This document shows, piece by piece, positions 1 through 8,585 of a stretch of 64,000 bases of DNA (position 1 is the stretch's first letter; each line of letters starts with the position of its first letter). The notes beneath the pieces are model-generated. The model worked only from the letters and a program-made list of their open reading frames with translations, was not told where the DNA came from and searched no databases. This DNA is from Amnibacterium setariae (GTDB lineage Bacteria; Actinomycetota; Actinomycetes; Actinomycetales; Microbacteriaceae), in contig NZ_QXTG01000002.1 of the NCBI RefSeq assembly GCF_003581425.1, positions 496,001 to 560,000 on the forward strand, written 5' to 3'. Position numbers and translations under genes: made by a program.

Positions 1-1
1 G

Positions 2-1513
2 CGCGATCCAGGTCCGGGCGACGTCCTCGCCGGCCGCTACGAGATCCAGACCGAGCTCGGCAAGGGCGGCATGGCGACCGTCTTCAGCGGTCTCGACCGC
101 CGCCTGCAGCGCCGGGTCGCCATCAAGGTCTTCCGGGGCGGCTTCTCCGAGGCCGTCGACCCGAAGCGCACGACCCAGGAGATGCGGCTGCTCGCGGCCG
201 TGAACCACCCGTCGGTGGTCTCGGTGCTCGACGCCTCCAACGGCGACGGCGTCTTCGGGGCCTTCCTCGTCATGGAGCTCGTCGTCGGCGACGACCTCGG
301 CGCCCTGCTGCACCGCGCCCGCGGCCCGCTCGCGGCCGACTTCGCCCGTCGCATCGTCGCGGACGTCGCGGGCGCCCTCGCCGTGCTGCACGCGCAGGGC
401 GTCGTGCACCGCGACGTGAAGCCGGCGAACATCCTCGTGCCGACCGCCGCGGCCGCGTCGACCACGACCGTCTCCGCGAAGCTCACCGACTTCGGGATCG
501 CGCAGCTCGTCGACGGCGCGCGGCTCACCGGTCCGGAGTCGATCCTCGGCACCGCCGCGTACCTGAGCCCGGAGCAGGTCCGCGGCGCCGCCCCGCGCCC
601 CGCGAGCGACATCTACTCGCTCGGCCTCGTGCTGCTGGAGGCGCTCACCGGCAAGCGGGCCTTCCCCGGGCCCGCCGCGGAGGCCGCGATGGCGCGGCTC
701 CAGCGCCCGCCGGCCCTGCCCGAGGACGCCTCCCCCGCCCTCGCCGACCTGCTGTCGCGGATGACCGCGCTCGACCCGGAGCACCGCCCGTCGGCGTCGG
801 ACGTCGCCGCCTCCCTCCGGGAGCTGCTCGTCGGCCGCGTCACCGCCCCCGAGGCGGCGCAGACGGCGCCGACGCCCGTCGCGGGCCTCGTCCCGTCGCC
901 GCTGCCGCCGCGCCCCGCCGACGCGACCCTGCCGCAGGAGCCGTTCTTCACGCCGAGCCGCGGCATGCCGCTCTCCGGCCCGGTCCCGGTCACGGCCGCC
1001 ACCGCTGCGAAGGCGCGCACCCGACGGAAGTTCCCGACCGTGCTCGCCGTCTCCGCGGCCGCGCTGGCCGCCGCCGTCACCGGCGTCGCGGTGACCGCGG
1101 CGACGACCGTGAACGCGCCGGCGCAGGGCCGGCAGGACACCGCCGTCACCGCACCGGCCAAGCCCGGGAAGCCGCAGCAGCCGGCAGGGCAGGCCGCGGT
1201 CGGCGACGCCGCGGACGTCGGCGCCGCGGTGACGAAGCCCAGGCCGACCCGGACCACCCCGACGCCGAAGCCGACCGCGACGACGTCGACCCCGACGCCC
1301 ACCGCGGGCGCGACGACCCCGCCGCCCGCCACGGGCGGCACGCCCACCCCGAGCGCGCCGCAGGGCGGCACGACGGCACCGTCGCAGCCGGATCCGGAGC
1401 CGACCGCGCCGGTCGCGACCGACCCCGGCTCGACCGGCAGCAGCAGCACCCCGACGGACGCGGACACGCCGCCGACCATCGACGTGCCGCTCGTGGACGT
1501 CTCCGCCGCCTGA
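2..1513 (+). CDS. Membrane Ser/Thr protein kinase (5' end cut by window)
   Basis: Eukaryotic-type (PknB-like) Ser/Thr kinase, open from base 2, so the true start lies outside. Visible motifs: glycine loop LGKGGMATVF, VAIKV lysine, catalytic loop HRDVKPANIL, DFG in TDFGIAQL, and SPEQVRG in place of APE. The kinase domain covers about visible residues 10-275, a linker follows, one transmembrane helix lies near 345-372, and a Thr/Pro-rich, probably extracellular tail ends the protein. No PASTA or other known sensor domain is visible. It converges on a PASTA-containing PBP. Substrates cannot be read from sequence. Confidence 0.93.
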   Translation, partial: RDPGPGDVLAGRYEIQTELGKGGMATVFSGLDRRLQRRVAIKVFRGGFSEAVDPKRTTQEMRLLAAVNHPSVVSVLDASNGDGVFGAFLVMELVVGDDLGALLHRARGPLAADFARRIVADVAGALAVLHAQGVVHRDVKPANILVPTAAAASTTTVSAKLTDFGIAQLVDGARLTGPESILGTAAYLSPEQVRGAAPRPASDIYSLGLVLLEALTGKRAFPGPAAEAAMARLQRPPALPEDASPALADLLSRMTALDPEHRPSASDVAASLRELLVGRVTAPEAAQTAPTPVAGLVPSPLPPRPADATLPQEPFFTPSRGMPLSGPVPVTAATAAKARTRRKFPTVLAVSAAALAAAVTGVAVTAATTVNAPAQGRQDTAVTAPAKPGKPQQPAGQAAVGDAADVGAAVTKPRPTRTTPTPKPTATTSTPTPTAGATTPPPATGGTPTPSAPQGGTTAPSQPDPEPTAPVATDPGSTGSSSTPTDADTPPTIDVPLVDVSAA

Positions 1514-1519
1514 GCGGCA

Positions 1520-1577
1520 CCCGTCACGACGACGCGAGCCGCGCCCCCGACGGGGACGCGGCTCGCGTCATGACGGG
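1520..1577. terminator. Bidirectional terminator between kinase and PBP genes
   Basis: Nested inverted repeat between convergent genes: outer CCCGTCA (1520-1526) with TGACGGG (1571-1577), and an inner perfect 13-bp stem GACGCGAGCCGCG (1531-1543) with its complement at 1557-1569. There is no U tract, as is usual in GC-rich actinobacteria. Confidence 0.75.
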
Positions 1578-1588
1578 CGGCAGGCGGA

Positions 1589-3964
1589 TCAGCCGCTGCC
1601 GTCGGAGGACTGGATCGTCACCTGCGAGCCCGCGGGCAGCTGCGACCCCGCGGCGGGCGAGGTCTGCGCCACCGTCCCCGCCGGCTGCGAGGAGCCGACC
1701 GTGCCGTTCAGGGCCCACGTGTAGCCGGCGGCGACGAGCGCCTGCTCGGCCGCCTCGAGCGGCTGGCCGGTCACGTCCGGCACCGAGCCGGTCTGCGTGG
1801 AGGGCGTCGCCGGCGTGGCGTCAGCGGCCGGTGCGCCGCCGTAGAGGTACTGCGGCAGCGGCGCGGTCCAGCTCGTCGCGCCGCCGTAGTCCTTGTTCAC
1901 CGCCGTCTGGATGTCCTTCCAGACGCAGTGCCTCGCGACCGCGGCAGTGCCGTTCCCGCTGACGTAGCACGGCGTGGTGTCGGGGAACTGCGTGAGGCGC
2001 AGGCTCTGCAGCGAGGAGCCCTTCTTCGTGCCGTTGTTCCCGACCCACACCGATGTCGCGACCTTCGACGTCGTGCCGGTCATCCACGTGTCGTAGGCGT
2101 TGTCGGTGGTGCCCGTCTTGCCGAACTCGTAGAGCCCGTCCGCGGTGTTGTCGCCGCTCGCGGTGCCGCCCTGGAACACGCCGCGCAGCGCGTAGACCGC
2201 GGCGTCCGCGACCTCCGGCGTCACGACCTGCTTGCACTCGGTCTTCGGCGCCGCCAGCTCCGAGCCGTCCGGCTTCACGACCTTGTCGATCGCGATCGGG
2301 CTGCAGTAGTCCCCGTGGTTCGCGATGCCCGCATACGCCGCGGCGATCGAGACGGGCGAGACGGTGTAGGAGCCGCCGATGATGAACGAGGCGTAGCCGG
2401 TCGGATCGCTGTTGCCTCGGATGGGCACCACCCCGAAGTCGTCCGCGAGCTTCTTGATGTCGCAGAGGTCGAGCTGCTGAGCCATCCGCACGAAGGTGCC
2501 GTTGATCGACTGCTTGGTGCCCTCGAGCACGGTCTGGTAGCCGCCCTCGTTCTCGGTGTCGTTGGAGAAGGGGTAGGGCGGGCCCTTGTACGGAGCGCCG
2601 CAGGCGGTGAAGTCGCCGACCGTGCCCGGGTTCGAGTCCACCGTCGTGTTCAACGTGCGCCCCGACTTCAACCACTGCAGCAGGGTGAAGACCTTGAACG
2701 TCGAACCCGGCTGCCAGCCGCCGCTGCGACCCAGGTCGTAGTCCGCGGTGTAGTTGATCGAGGAGCTCGTGCCGCCCTTGGTGTAGCTGAAGTCCTTGTT
2801 GGTGACCATCGTCAGGATGCGCCCGGTGCCCACCTCGACGGAGACCGCGGCGCCGCCGATGTTGTACGTCGCGACGGACTTCGGCACGTACGTCGACATG
2901 GCCTGCTTGGCCTTCTTCTCGGCGGCGAGGTCGAGCGTCGTGTAGATCTTCCAGCCCGACCGCTCGATGTTCGCCTGCCGGGCCTGCGGCGTCGCGCCGA
3001 ACGCCTTGTCCTCGAGGACCGTCCGGTAGACGTAGTCGCAGAAGAACCCGGCGACGCCGGCGGCCTCGCACCCGGTCTTCGTCGGCGTGATCTTCGGCTC
3101 GATGGGCGTCGCGACGGCCTCGTCGTACTGCGCCTTCGTGATGAGCCGGTTCTTCAGCTCCACGCCGAGGATGTAGTCGCGCCGCTCCTTGTTGCGGGCG
3201 TAGTTGTCCTTCACGTCGAGCCGCAGGTACGTCGGGTTGTTCACGGTCGCCATGAGGCTCGCGGCCTGCGCGACGGTGAGCTTCTCCGCGGTCGTGTCGA
3301 AGTAGTACTCGGCCGCCGACTCGATGCCGTAGACGCGGCCGCCGAAGCCCGCGATGTTCAGGTACCCGAGCAGGATCTGGTCCTTCGAGTACGTCTTCTC
3401 GAGCGCGATCGCGTAGCGGGCCTCGCGCAGCTTGCGGCCGACCGAGGGGTCCGTGCAGACGTCGTAGGCGGCCGTGACCTCCTTCTGCGTCGCCTTGTTC
3501 TCGGCCTCCTGCACGCAGACGTTCTTCACGTACTGCTGCGTGATGGTCGAGGCGCCCTGCAGGTCCTTGCCCGCGAGGTTCGCGACCGTCGCGCGCACGA
3601 TGCCCACCGGGTCGACGCCGCCGTGGTCGTAGTAGCGCACGTCCTCGCCCGCGATGGCCGCGTTCTTCGCGATCTGGTTGATCTGCTTCCAGGTCACGAC
3701 CTGGCGGTTCTGCGCGTAGAAGGACGCGAGCAGGACCTCCTTGTCGCCGTCCTTCGCGTAGATCTCGGTCTTCTGGTCGAGCGCCGCGATCTTCAGGTCG
3801 CTGGGGAGGTCCTCGAAGAGCGAGATGCCGTTCTTCGCGGTCGTGCCGGTCAGCGCGATGGCGGGCGTGACCGCCACCGCGACCATGACGCCGGCGATGA
3901 CCGCGATGGCCAGCATGCCGAAGAAGGCGGAGACGGCCGATCCGGTTCGAGAGCGGGAAGGCAC
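1589..3964 (-). CDS. Class A penicillin-binding protein with PASTA domain
   Basis: Bifunctional peptidoglycan glycosyltransferase/transpeptidase, 791 aa. A short cytoplasmic N-terminus and one TM helix (about 10-38) are followed by a GT51 domain with GEDVRYYDHGG and QGASTITQQ, then a transpeptidase domain with GSTFK (SxxK), SIN (SxN) and KTGT. A proline-rich linker leads to one C-terminal PASTA repeat (VPDVTGQPLEAAEQAL onward). The GTG at 3964 begins MPSRSRTGS just before the TM helix, and the frame upstream has no protein-like content. It polymerises and crosslinks cell wall outside the membrane. PASTA domains bind muropeptides or beta-lactams in known homologues. Confidence 0.95.
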   Translation of the reverse strand: MPSRSRTGSAVSAFFGMLAIAVIAGVMVAVAVTPAIALTGTTAKNGISLFEDLPSDLKIAALDQKTEIYAKDGDKEVLLASFYAQNRQVVTWKQINQIAKNAAIAGEDVRYYDHGGVDPVGIVRATVANLAGKDLQGASTITQQYVKNVCVQEAENKATQKEVTAAYDVCTDPSVGRKLREARYAIALEKTYSKDQILLGYLNIAGFGGRVYGIESAAEYYFDTTAEKLTVAQAASLMATVNNPTYLRLDVKDNYARNKERRDYILGVELKNRLITKAQYDEAVATPIEPKITPTKTGCEAAGVAGFFCDYVYRTVLEDKAFGATPQARQANIERSGWKIYTTLDLAAEKKAKQAMSTYVPKSVATYNIGGAAVSVEVGTGRILTMVTNKDFSYTKGGTSSSINYTADYDLGRSGGWQPGSTFKVFTLLQWLKSGRTLNTTVDSNPGTVGDFTACGAPYKGPPYPFSNDTENEGGYQTVLEGTKQSINGTFVRMAQQLDLCDIKKLADDFGVVPIRGNSDPTGYASFIIGGSYTVSPVSIAAAYAGIANHGDYCSPIAIDKVVKPDGSELAAPKTECKQVVTPEVADAAVYALRGVFQGGTASGDNTADGLYEFGKTGTTDNAYDTWMTGTTSKVATSVWVGNNGTKKGSSLQSLRLTQFPDTTPCYVSGNGTAAVARHCVWKDIQTAVNKDYGGATSWTAPLPQYLYGGAPAADATPATPSTQTGSVPDVTGQPLEAAEQALVAAGYTWALNGTVGSSQPAGTVAQTSPAAGSQLPAGSQVTIQSSDGSG

Positions 3965-4056
3965 CGGGCGATCGTACGGAGCGCTCGGGTCACCGCCGCC
4001 CCTGACAGGCGGTCGAGGCGGTTCCGATGGGGACTTCACAGGGAGGCGCCGCCGGG

Positions 4057-4794
4057 TCACGCGTCCGCGAGGAGGCGCTCCACCTCGGGCAGGCGGTCCT
4101 TCGGCATGAGCACCTGGCGGGGCAGCGAACCGGTCGCGGGGCCGACGAAGTGGCGCTCCTCGAGGTCCGACAGCAGGCGCCGAGCGCGGGAGTACGGCAG
4201 GTCGAGGTCGCGCTGGAGGCGGGCCGCGGAGGCGTACTGGGTCGATACGACGAGGCGCGCGGCGCGCGCGAAGTCGCGGTAGTCGTCGCCGAGCTCGGCC
4301 TTCAGGTGCTCGAGATCCGTCCGCACCGGGTCGTCCGCGACGACCTCGCGGGCCTCGGCGACGTCCGGGTCCTCGTCGGAGGTGAAGTAGACGAGCTGGG
4401 GCCGCACCTCGAGCGCGGGCGCCGACTCGACCTCCGCGACCGCGGTGCGCGGTCGGGCGGCGACCGCGGTCGCGGGTCGCGTCCGGGCCTCGTCGACCGG
4501 GGCCTCGGCGACCGCGGGCTCGAGCGCGTCGTCGTGCCCCTCCACGAGGACGGCCGCGGGCTGCAGCACGCGGGTCATGCCGAGCTGCGCCTCCAGGTCC
4601 TCGTCGACCGCCTGCGCCCCCGCCGAGCGCTGCATCCGGGCGCCGACGGCGACGACGGCCGCCGTGCCGAGCGCCACGCCCACGGCGACGCCGGCCGGCC
4701 AGAACAGGTACAGCACCACCGCGGTCACGGCGACGGCGATCAGCAGCACGACCGCGGCGGCGGCGGGACGGACGGTGGACAGCGCTGAGGGCAT
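4057..4794 (-). CDS. Membrane protein with orphan FtsK-gamma-like winged helix (245 aa)
   Basis: Two N-terminal hydrophobic segments (about 8-50) are followed by an Ala/Glu/Val-rich spacer. The C-terminal winged helix (about 165-245) matches the FtsK gamma domain: AARLVVSTQYASAARLQRDL, YSRARRLLSDLE, then FVGPATGSLPRQVL. In FtsK/SpoIIIE this domain reads KOPS/SRS sequences and touches XerD, but the RecA motor (Walker A/B) is absent here. The ATG at 4794 has GAGGA six to seven bases upstream. It is a paralogue of the next gene (5042-5569). Annotation pipelines may call it FtsK, but a membrane-tethered DNA-binding protein is more accurate. Confidence 0.8.
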   Translation of the reverse strand: MPSALSTVRPAAAAVVLLIAVAVTAVVLYLFWPAGVAVGVALGTAAVVAVGARMQRSAGAQAVDEDLEAQLGMTRVLQPAAVLVEGHDDALEPAVAEAPVDEARTRPATAVAARPRTAVAEVESAPALEVRPQLVYFTSDEDPDVAEAREVVADDPVRTDLEHLKAELGDDYRDFARAARLVVSTQYASAARLQRDLDLPYSRARRLLSDLEERHFVGPATGSLPRQVLMPKDRLPEVERLLADA

Positions 4795-5041
4795 GGGTGT
4801 TCCTCGGGTCGGGCGCACCATTCACGACGAGCGACGGTGCGGTCACGTCCCACGCTCGGGAAGGGGCGACGTCTTCGGCATGGGGAGGACGACGGGGCCC
4901 GTCGTCACATCGCTGTCATTCTCCCCGAACCGACCCCGGTCCGACCCGGTTCTCGGAGCCTTCTCGCAGATCCCTCGGCGCGTCGTTACCGACTCGATAT
5001 CGATCTGCCCGGGAACCTGCGGGCCGGCCCCGCAGCGCCTC

Positions 5042-5569
5042 TCAGAGCCGCATGAGGCGGTCGAGCTCGGCCGCGCGGTCGCGCGCCAGCCGGACCACGC
5101 GGGCGCGGTTCCCGCGCGACGGACCGACGAAGCCCTCGCGCTCGAGCTGGCCGAGGATGTGCTGCGCGGCGCCGGTGCTGATCCCCAGCTCGCGCTGCAG
5201 CCCGGCGACGGACGCCCACTGCGCCTCCGTCACGAGGAGCGCGGCGCGGCGGAACAGGGCCCAGTCGTCGCCGAGGCGCACGCGGAGGCGGCGGAACTCC
5301 GCGCGGAGCTCCTCCTCGTCCTCGAGCGCGCCGAGGCCGTCGACCGAGTCGTCGAACATGGCGACCTGCATCGCCCTGCCGATCCGGAAGACGACGAAGC
5401 CGCCGCCGACGAGGCCCAGCACGACGCCGATCGGCCACCACGCCCAGAAGCCCACGAGGATCGCGACGAACGCGGCGGTGCCGGCCAGCACGGTCCGGCG
5501 CAGCCGGGTCTCGTCCTGCTCGTCCAGCGCCGGCGCGAGCGCGCTCGGCTCCTCCGTCACGACCGTCAT
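5042..5569 (-). CDS. Paralogous membrane protein with FtsK-gamma-like winged helix (175 aa)
   Basis: Same plan as 4057-4794 but shorter: cytoplasmic N-terminus, two hydrophobic segments (about 25-65, including VGFWAWWPIGVVLGLVGGG), a short acidic linker, and a C-terminal winged helix with FRRAALLVTEAQWASVAGLQ and LEREGFVGPSRG. The recognition helix differs from its paralogue (STGAAQHILGQLE instead of YSRARRLLSDLE) and loses the Arg that is conserved in FtsK gamma. The ATG at 5569 is preceded by AGGGGGA. No ATPase motifs are present. It is codirectional with its paralogue, separated by about 250 bases that probably contain the latter's promoter. Confidence 0.75.
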   Translation of the reverse strand: MTVVTEEPSALAPALDEQDETRLRRTVLAGTAAFVAILVGFWAWWPIGVVLGLVGGGFVVFRIGRAMQVAMFDDSVDGLGALEDEEELRAEFRRLRVRLGDDWALFRRAALLVTEAQWASVAGLQRELGISTGAAQHILGQLEREGFVGPSRGNRARVVRLARDRAAELDRLMRL

Positions 5570-5590
5570 GTGCGTCCCCCTGTCGATGCT

Positions 5591-5617
5591 GCGGGAGCGC
5601 CGCGTCCGCGGTCCCGC
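5591..5617 (-). terminator. Hairpin after the DUF2256/DUF3253 gene
   Basis: GCGGGA (5591-5596) pairs with TCCCGC (5612-5617), and inside it CCGC pairs with GCGG around a 4-base loop. It lies downstream of the 5731-6129 stop on the minus strand. Without a U tract it could equally be leader structure of the 5042-5569 gene. Confidence 0.4.
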
Positions 5618-5730
5618 CTCGTCGACGAGCATGCCGAGCGGCGCGGGATCGGACGCGCAGGGACGTGCCCCCAGAGCGGGGCGGACCATTCCCGCCGAGG
5701 ACGGGCGGGCCGGGAGGGCGGGGAGGCCCG

Positions 5731-6129
5731 TCAGCGGACGCGGCGGATCCGGATCGGCCCCTTCGCCGTCGACGGGTCGACGACGGAGCCGTGCTGGAGG
5801 ATCTCGACCTCGCCCCGCGCCACCAGGCGCCGGGCGGCGCGGCGCACCGGCTCCATCAGCGGCCGCCAGTCCTCGGGCTCGGCGGCCTCGGCGCGCGCGA
5901 CGTCGGAGGGGCAGATCGTCGCGGTCGCCGCTCGCGTCTCGAGCAGCGCGAGGATGCGCCGCTCGAGCGCCTCGTCGGCCGCCGTCACCCCGGCGCGGCG
6001 GCAGGCGTCGCTGCAGTACCGGACCTGCTCCCAGTCCCGCGCCCACTTCGCGCGCCACTCGATGCGCCGGCCGCAGACGGCGCAGGTCTTCTCCGCGGGC
6101 GGCGCGTCGACCGATCGGTTCCTGCCCAT
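5731..6129 (-). CDS. DUF2256-DUF3253 fusion protein
   Basis: A 132-aa two-part protein. The N-terminus is a DUF2256-type zinc ribbon: [18 protein letters not shown], then YCSDACRR gives four cysteines. The C-terminus (about 55-132) matches DUF3253, a predicted winged helix ([31 protein letters not shown], ending GPIRIRR). DUF2256 proteins often neighbour photolyase-like genes in other bacteria. The fusion suggests a small nucleic-acid-binding protein, but no function is established. The ATG at 6129 lies one base after the aldo/keto reductase stop (6131), so the two are probably cotranscribed. Confidence 0.8.
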   Translation of the reverse strand: MGRNRSVDAPPAEKTCAVCGRRIEWRAKWARDWEQVRYCSDACRRAGVTAADEALERRILALLETRAATATICPSDVARAEAAEPEDWRPLMEPVRRAARRLVARGEVEILQHGSVVDPSTAKGPIRIRRVR

Positions 6130-6130
6130 G

Positions 6131-7060
6131 TCAGCCGGAGACGGGCTCCGTGGCCGCGGAGAGCTGCGCGACGTCCTCGGGCGTCAGCCGCACGCGGCCC
6201 GCCTCGAGGAGGTCGCCGAGCTGCTCGGGGGTCCGGGCGCTGGCGATCGGCGCCGCCACGGTCCGCTGCGCGGCGAGCCACGCGAGCGCCACGGCGGTCA
6301 CGGACACGCCGTGGTCGGCGGCGACGTCGTCGAGCACGTCCAGCAGGTCGACGTTCCGCGGGTTCTCCAGGTAGCCCCCGGCCTTGCCGGCGCGGGCGGA
6401 CTCGGTGGTCGTGCCGGGCCGGTACTTGCCGGTGAGGAACCCGCTCGCGAGCGACGAGTACGGGATCTCGGCGACGTCCAACTCCTCGAGCGTCGGGACC
6501 AGGTCGACCTCCATGCCGCGCTCCACGAGGCTCCACTGGTCCTGCGCGACCGTGAAGGGCGTCAGCCCCTCGGCCTGCGCGATCGCGGCGGCCGAGCGGA
6601 GGCGGGCCGGGGCGAAGTTCGAGGCGCCGATCTCGCGCACCTTGCCGGCGCGGACGAGGCGGTCGAAGGCTGCCAGCGTCTCCTCCTGCGGCACGCCCTC
6701 GTCGTCGCGGTGCGCGAAGTAGAGGTCGATCCGGTCCGTCTGCAGCCGCCGCAGCGAGTCCTCGACCGCGGCCTCGATGTTCGCGGCGGAGAGGCCCTTG
6801 CGGGTCGCGAGCGACGCGACCTTCGTCGCGATCACGACGTCGTCCCGGCGCCCGCGGGAGGCGAGCCACTCGCCGATGATCGTCTCCGACTCGCCGCCGG
6901 CGTTGCCGGGGATCCAGGCGACGTAGACGTCGGCGGTGTCGATCGCCCTGCCGCCCCCGTCGACGAAGGCGTCGAGGACGCGGAAGCCCTCCTCCTTGTC
7001 GACGGTCCAGCCGAAGACGTTGCCCCCGAGCACCACGGGGCCGAAATCCAGTGCGGTCAC
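6131..7060 (-). CDS. Aldo/keto reductase
   Basis: NADPH-dependent oxidoreductase of the AKR superfamily, 309 aa, TIM barrel. The nucleotide/catalytic hallmark is [12 protein letters not shown] (Asp and Tyr of the tetrad), followed by [13 protein letters not shown] (Lys) and DLYFAHRDD (His). The C-terminal ALAWLAAQ and [11 protein letters not shown] segments form the usual cofactor site. The GTG at 7060 stands only 35 bases from the divergent GTG of the CYTH-CHAD gene, so the promoters overlap. Substrate unknown. Sequence style is that of the YajO/Tas-like group that acts on small carbonyls. Confidence 0.9.
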   Translation of the reverse strand: MTALDFGPVVLGGNVFGWTVDKEEGFRVLDAFVDGGGRAIDTADVYVAWIPGNAGGESETIIGEWLASRGRRDDVVIATKVASLATRKGLSAANIEAAVEDSLRRLQTDRIDLYFAHRDDEGVPQEETLAAFDRLVRAGKVREIGASNFAPARLRSAAAIAQAEGLTPFTVAQDQWSLVERGMEVDLVPTLEELDVAEIPYSSLASGFLTGKYRPGTTTESARAGKAGGYLENPRNVDLLDVLDDVAADHGVSVTAVALAWLAAQRTVAAPIASARTPEQLGDLLEAGRVRLTPEDVAQLSAATEPVSG

Positions 7061-7095
7061 AGTGCCGATTCTCGTCGGCGGGCAGGATTGGTCCT

Positions 7096-8565
7096 GTGAG
7101 TGTCACGAGTGCGGTCGAGATCGAGCGGAAGTACGCCGTGCCGGACGGCGCCGCCCTCCCGGACCTCGGCGCCGCGGGCGCGGTCGCCGCGCACCCCGCG
7201 GTGCTGCTCGAGGCCCTGTACGTCGACACCGCCGATCGGGCGCTGCTGCGCGCCGGGATCGCCGTGCGGCGCAGGCGGGGCGGCCACGACGAGGGCTGGC
7301 ACGTGAAGCTCCGGAGCGCGGCCGGCCGTGTCGAGCTGCACGCGCCGATCGATCCGGCCGACCCGGACGCGCTGCCTGCCGCGTTCGCGCGGGCGCTGCG
7401 CTCCCGGCAGCGCGGCCGCGCGCTCGAGCCCCTCGCCCGCATCCGGACGGAGCGGCACGCGGTGGTCGTCTCGGACGCCGACGGCGCCGCCGTGGAGGTG
7501 GTCGACGACCACGTCACCGCCGTGGACGTCGCCGCGGGCGTCGAGCGCTCCTGGCGCGAGTGGGAGGCCGAGCAGGCCGACGACTCCCCCGCCTGCGCGG
7601 CCCTGCTCGACCGCGTGGACGAGGCGCTGCTCGGCGCCGGGGCGACCCCCTCGTCGAGCCCCGCGAAGATCGCGCAGGCGCTCGGCCAGGAGGGCGAGCG
7701 CCCCGCGCCCGAGCCGCCCGCGACGGCCGGTGCGGTCCTGGCCGCCCGGATGGCGGTCCACGTCGAGGGGCTGCACCGCGCGGCGCTGCACCTCGCCCTC
7801 GAGCCCGATCCGGAGGGCGCCGCCGTGCACGGGCTGCGGAAGACGATCCGGCGCGCGCGGTCGCTGCTCGCGCTGCAGGAGGTCGCGGGGCCCGCCGGGC
7901 GGGAGCTGAGCGGACGGCTCCGCGAGATCGGCCTCCTGCTCGGCGACGCCCGCGACCCGCGCGTCGCCGCAGCGGTCGCCGCCGACCTGCTCGACGCCGT
8001 CGACCCGGCGAGCCCGGGGCTGGCCGAGGCGCGCGAGCGCCTCGTCACCCGCCCCCGGACGGCGCTGCAGGGCCTGACCGCGGAGGTCGTCGACGCGCTC
8101 GGCGCCGCGGAGGTGCTCGCCGTGGTCGACGCCCTCGAGCGGTTCACGCCCGACGGCACGGACGCGGCGGCGCCGCCGGAGCGGCTGCGGGCGCTCGCGA
8201 AGGACGCGGTCCGGCGCGCCCGGCGTCGCGCCGCCGCGGGGATGGACGGCGGCACGGACGACCTGCACCGGGCGCGCAAGGCCGCGAAGCGGGCGCGCTA
8301 CGTCGTCGAGGAGCTCGCCGCAGCGGGGCTGGTCGGCAGCGGATCGGGGCTCGTGAAGGCCGGCCGCCGAGCCGAGCGCGTGCACGACGCGCTCGGCGAG
8401 CACCGGGACCTCGCCCTCCTGCTGGCCCGGCTGCCCGCGGAGTCGGTCGCGCTCACCGCGGACGGCGGGAACGCCTTCGCGCTCGGCCGGCTGGCGGAGA
8501 ACGGGGAGCGCGAACTCGCCCTCCGGCTCCGCCGCGCGCAGCGGGCGGTCCGCCGGCTCGGCTGA
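7096..8565 (+). CDS. CYTH and CHAD domain protein
   Basis: 489 aa. The N-terminal CYTH (triphosphate tunnel metalloenzyme) domain begins with the diagnostic EIERKY (ExExK) and carries further charged strands such as GIAVRRRRGG and GWHVKLRS. The C-terminal CHAD domain, about residues 215-485, is helical and rich in conserved His/Arg (AVHGLRKTIRRARSLL, LHRARKAAKRARYVVEEL, EHRDLALLLARL). CYTH enzymes hydrolyse inorganic triphosphate or related substrates, and CHAD domains bind polyphosphate, so a role in polyphosphate metabolism is likely but inferred. The GTG at 7096 follows a TANNNT-like AGGATT by six bases, suggesting a leaderless transcript. Confidence 0.88.
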   Translation: MSVTSAVEIERKYAVPDGAALPDLGAAGAVAAHPAVLLEALYVDTADRALLRAGIAVRRRRGGHDEGWHVKLRSAAGRVELHAPIDPADPDALPAAFARALRSRQRGRALEPLARIRTERHAVVVSDADGAAVEVVDDHVTAVDVAAGVERSWREWEAEQADDSPACAALLDRVDEALLGAGATPSSSPAKIAQALGQEGERPAPEPPATAGAVLAARMAVHVEGLHRAALHLALEPDPEGAAVHGLRKTIRRARSLLALQEVAGPAGRELSGRLREIGLLLGDARDPRVAAAVAADLLDAVDPASPGLAEARERLVTRPRTALQGLTAEVVDALGAAEVLAVVDALERFTPDGTDAAAPPERLRALAKDAVRRARRRAAAGMDGGTDDLHRARKAAKRARYVVEELAAAGLVGSGSGLVKAGRRAERVHDALGEHRDLALLLARLPAESVALTADGGNAFALGRLAENGERELALRLRRAQRAVRRLG

Positions 8566-8585
8566 CCGGGCTCGGCCGACCGGGC

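Noticed and set aside
2621-2645. GGGTTCGAGTCC, resembling a tRNA T-loop
   Set aside because: It lies inside the PBP transpeptidase coding region, and no acceptor stem, D or anticodon arm can be formed around it.
4928-4953. GAACCG/CGGTTC dyad before the 245-aa gene
   Set aside because: Only six paired bases in GC-rich DNA, not distinguishable from chance.
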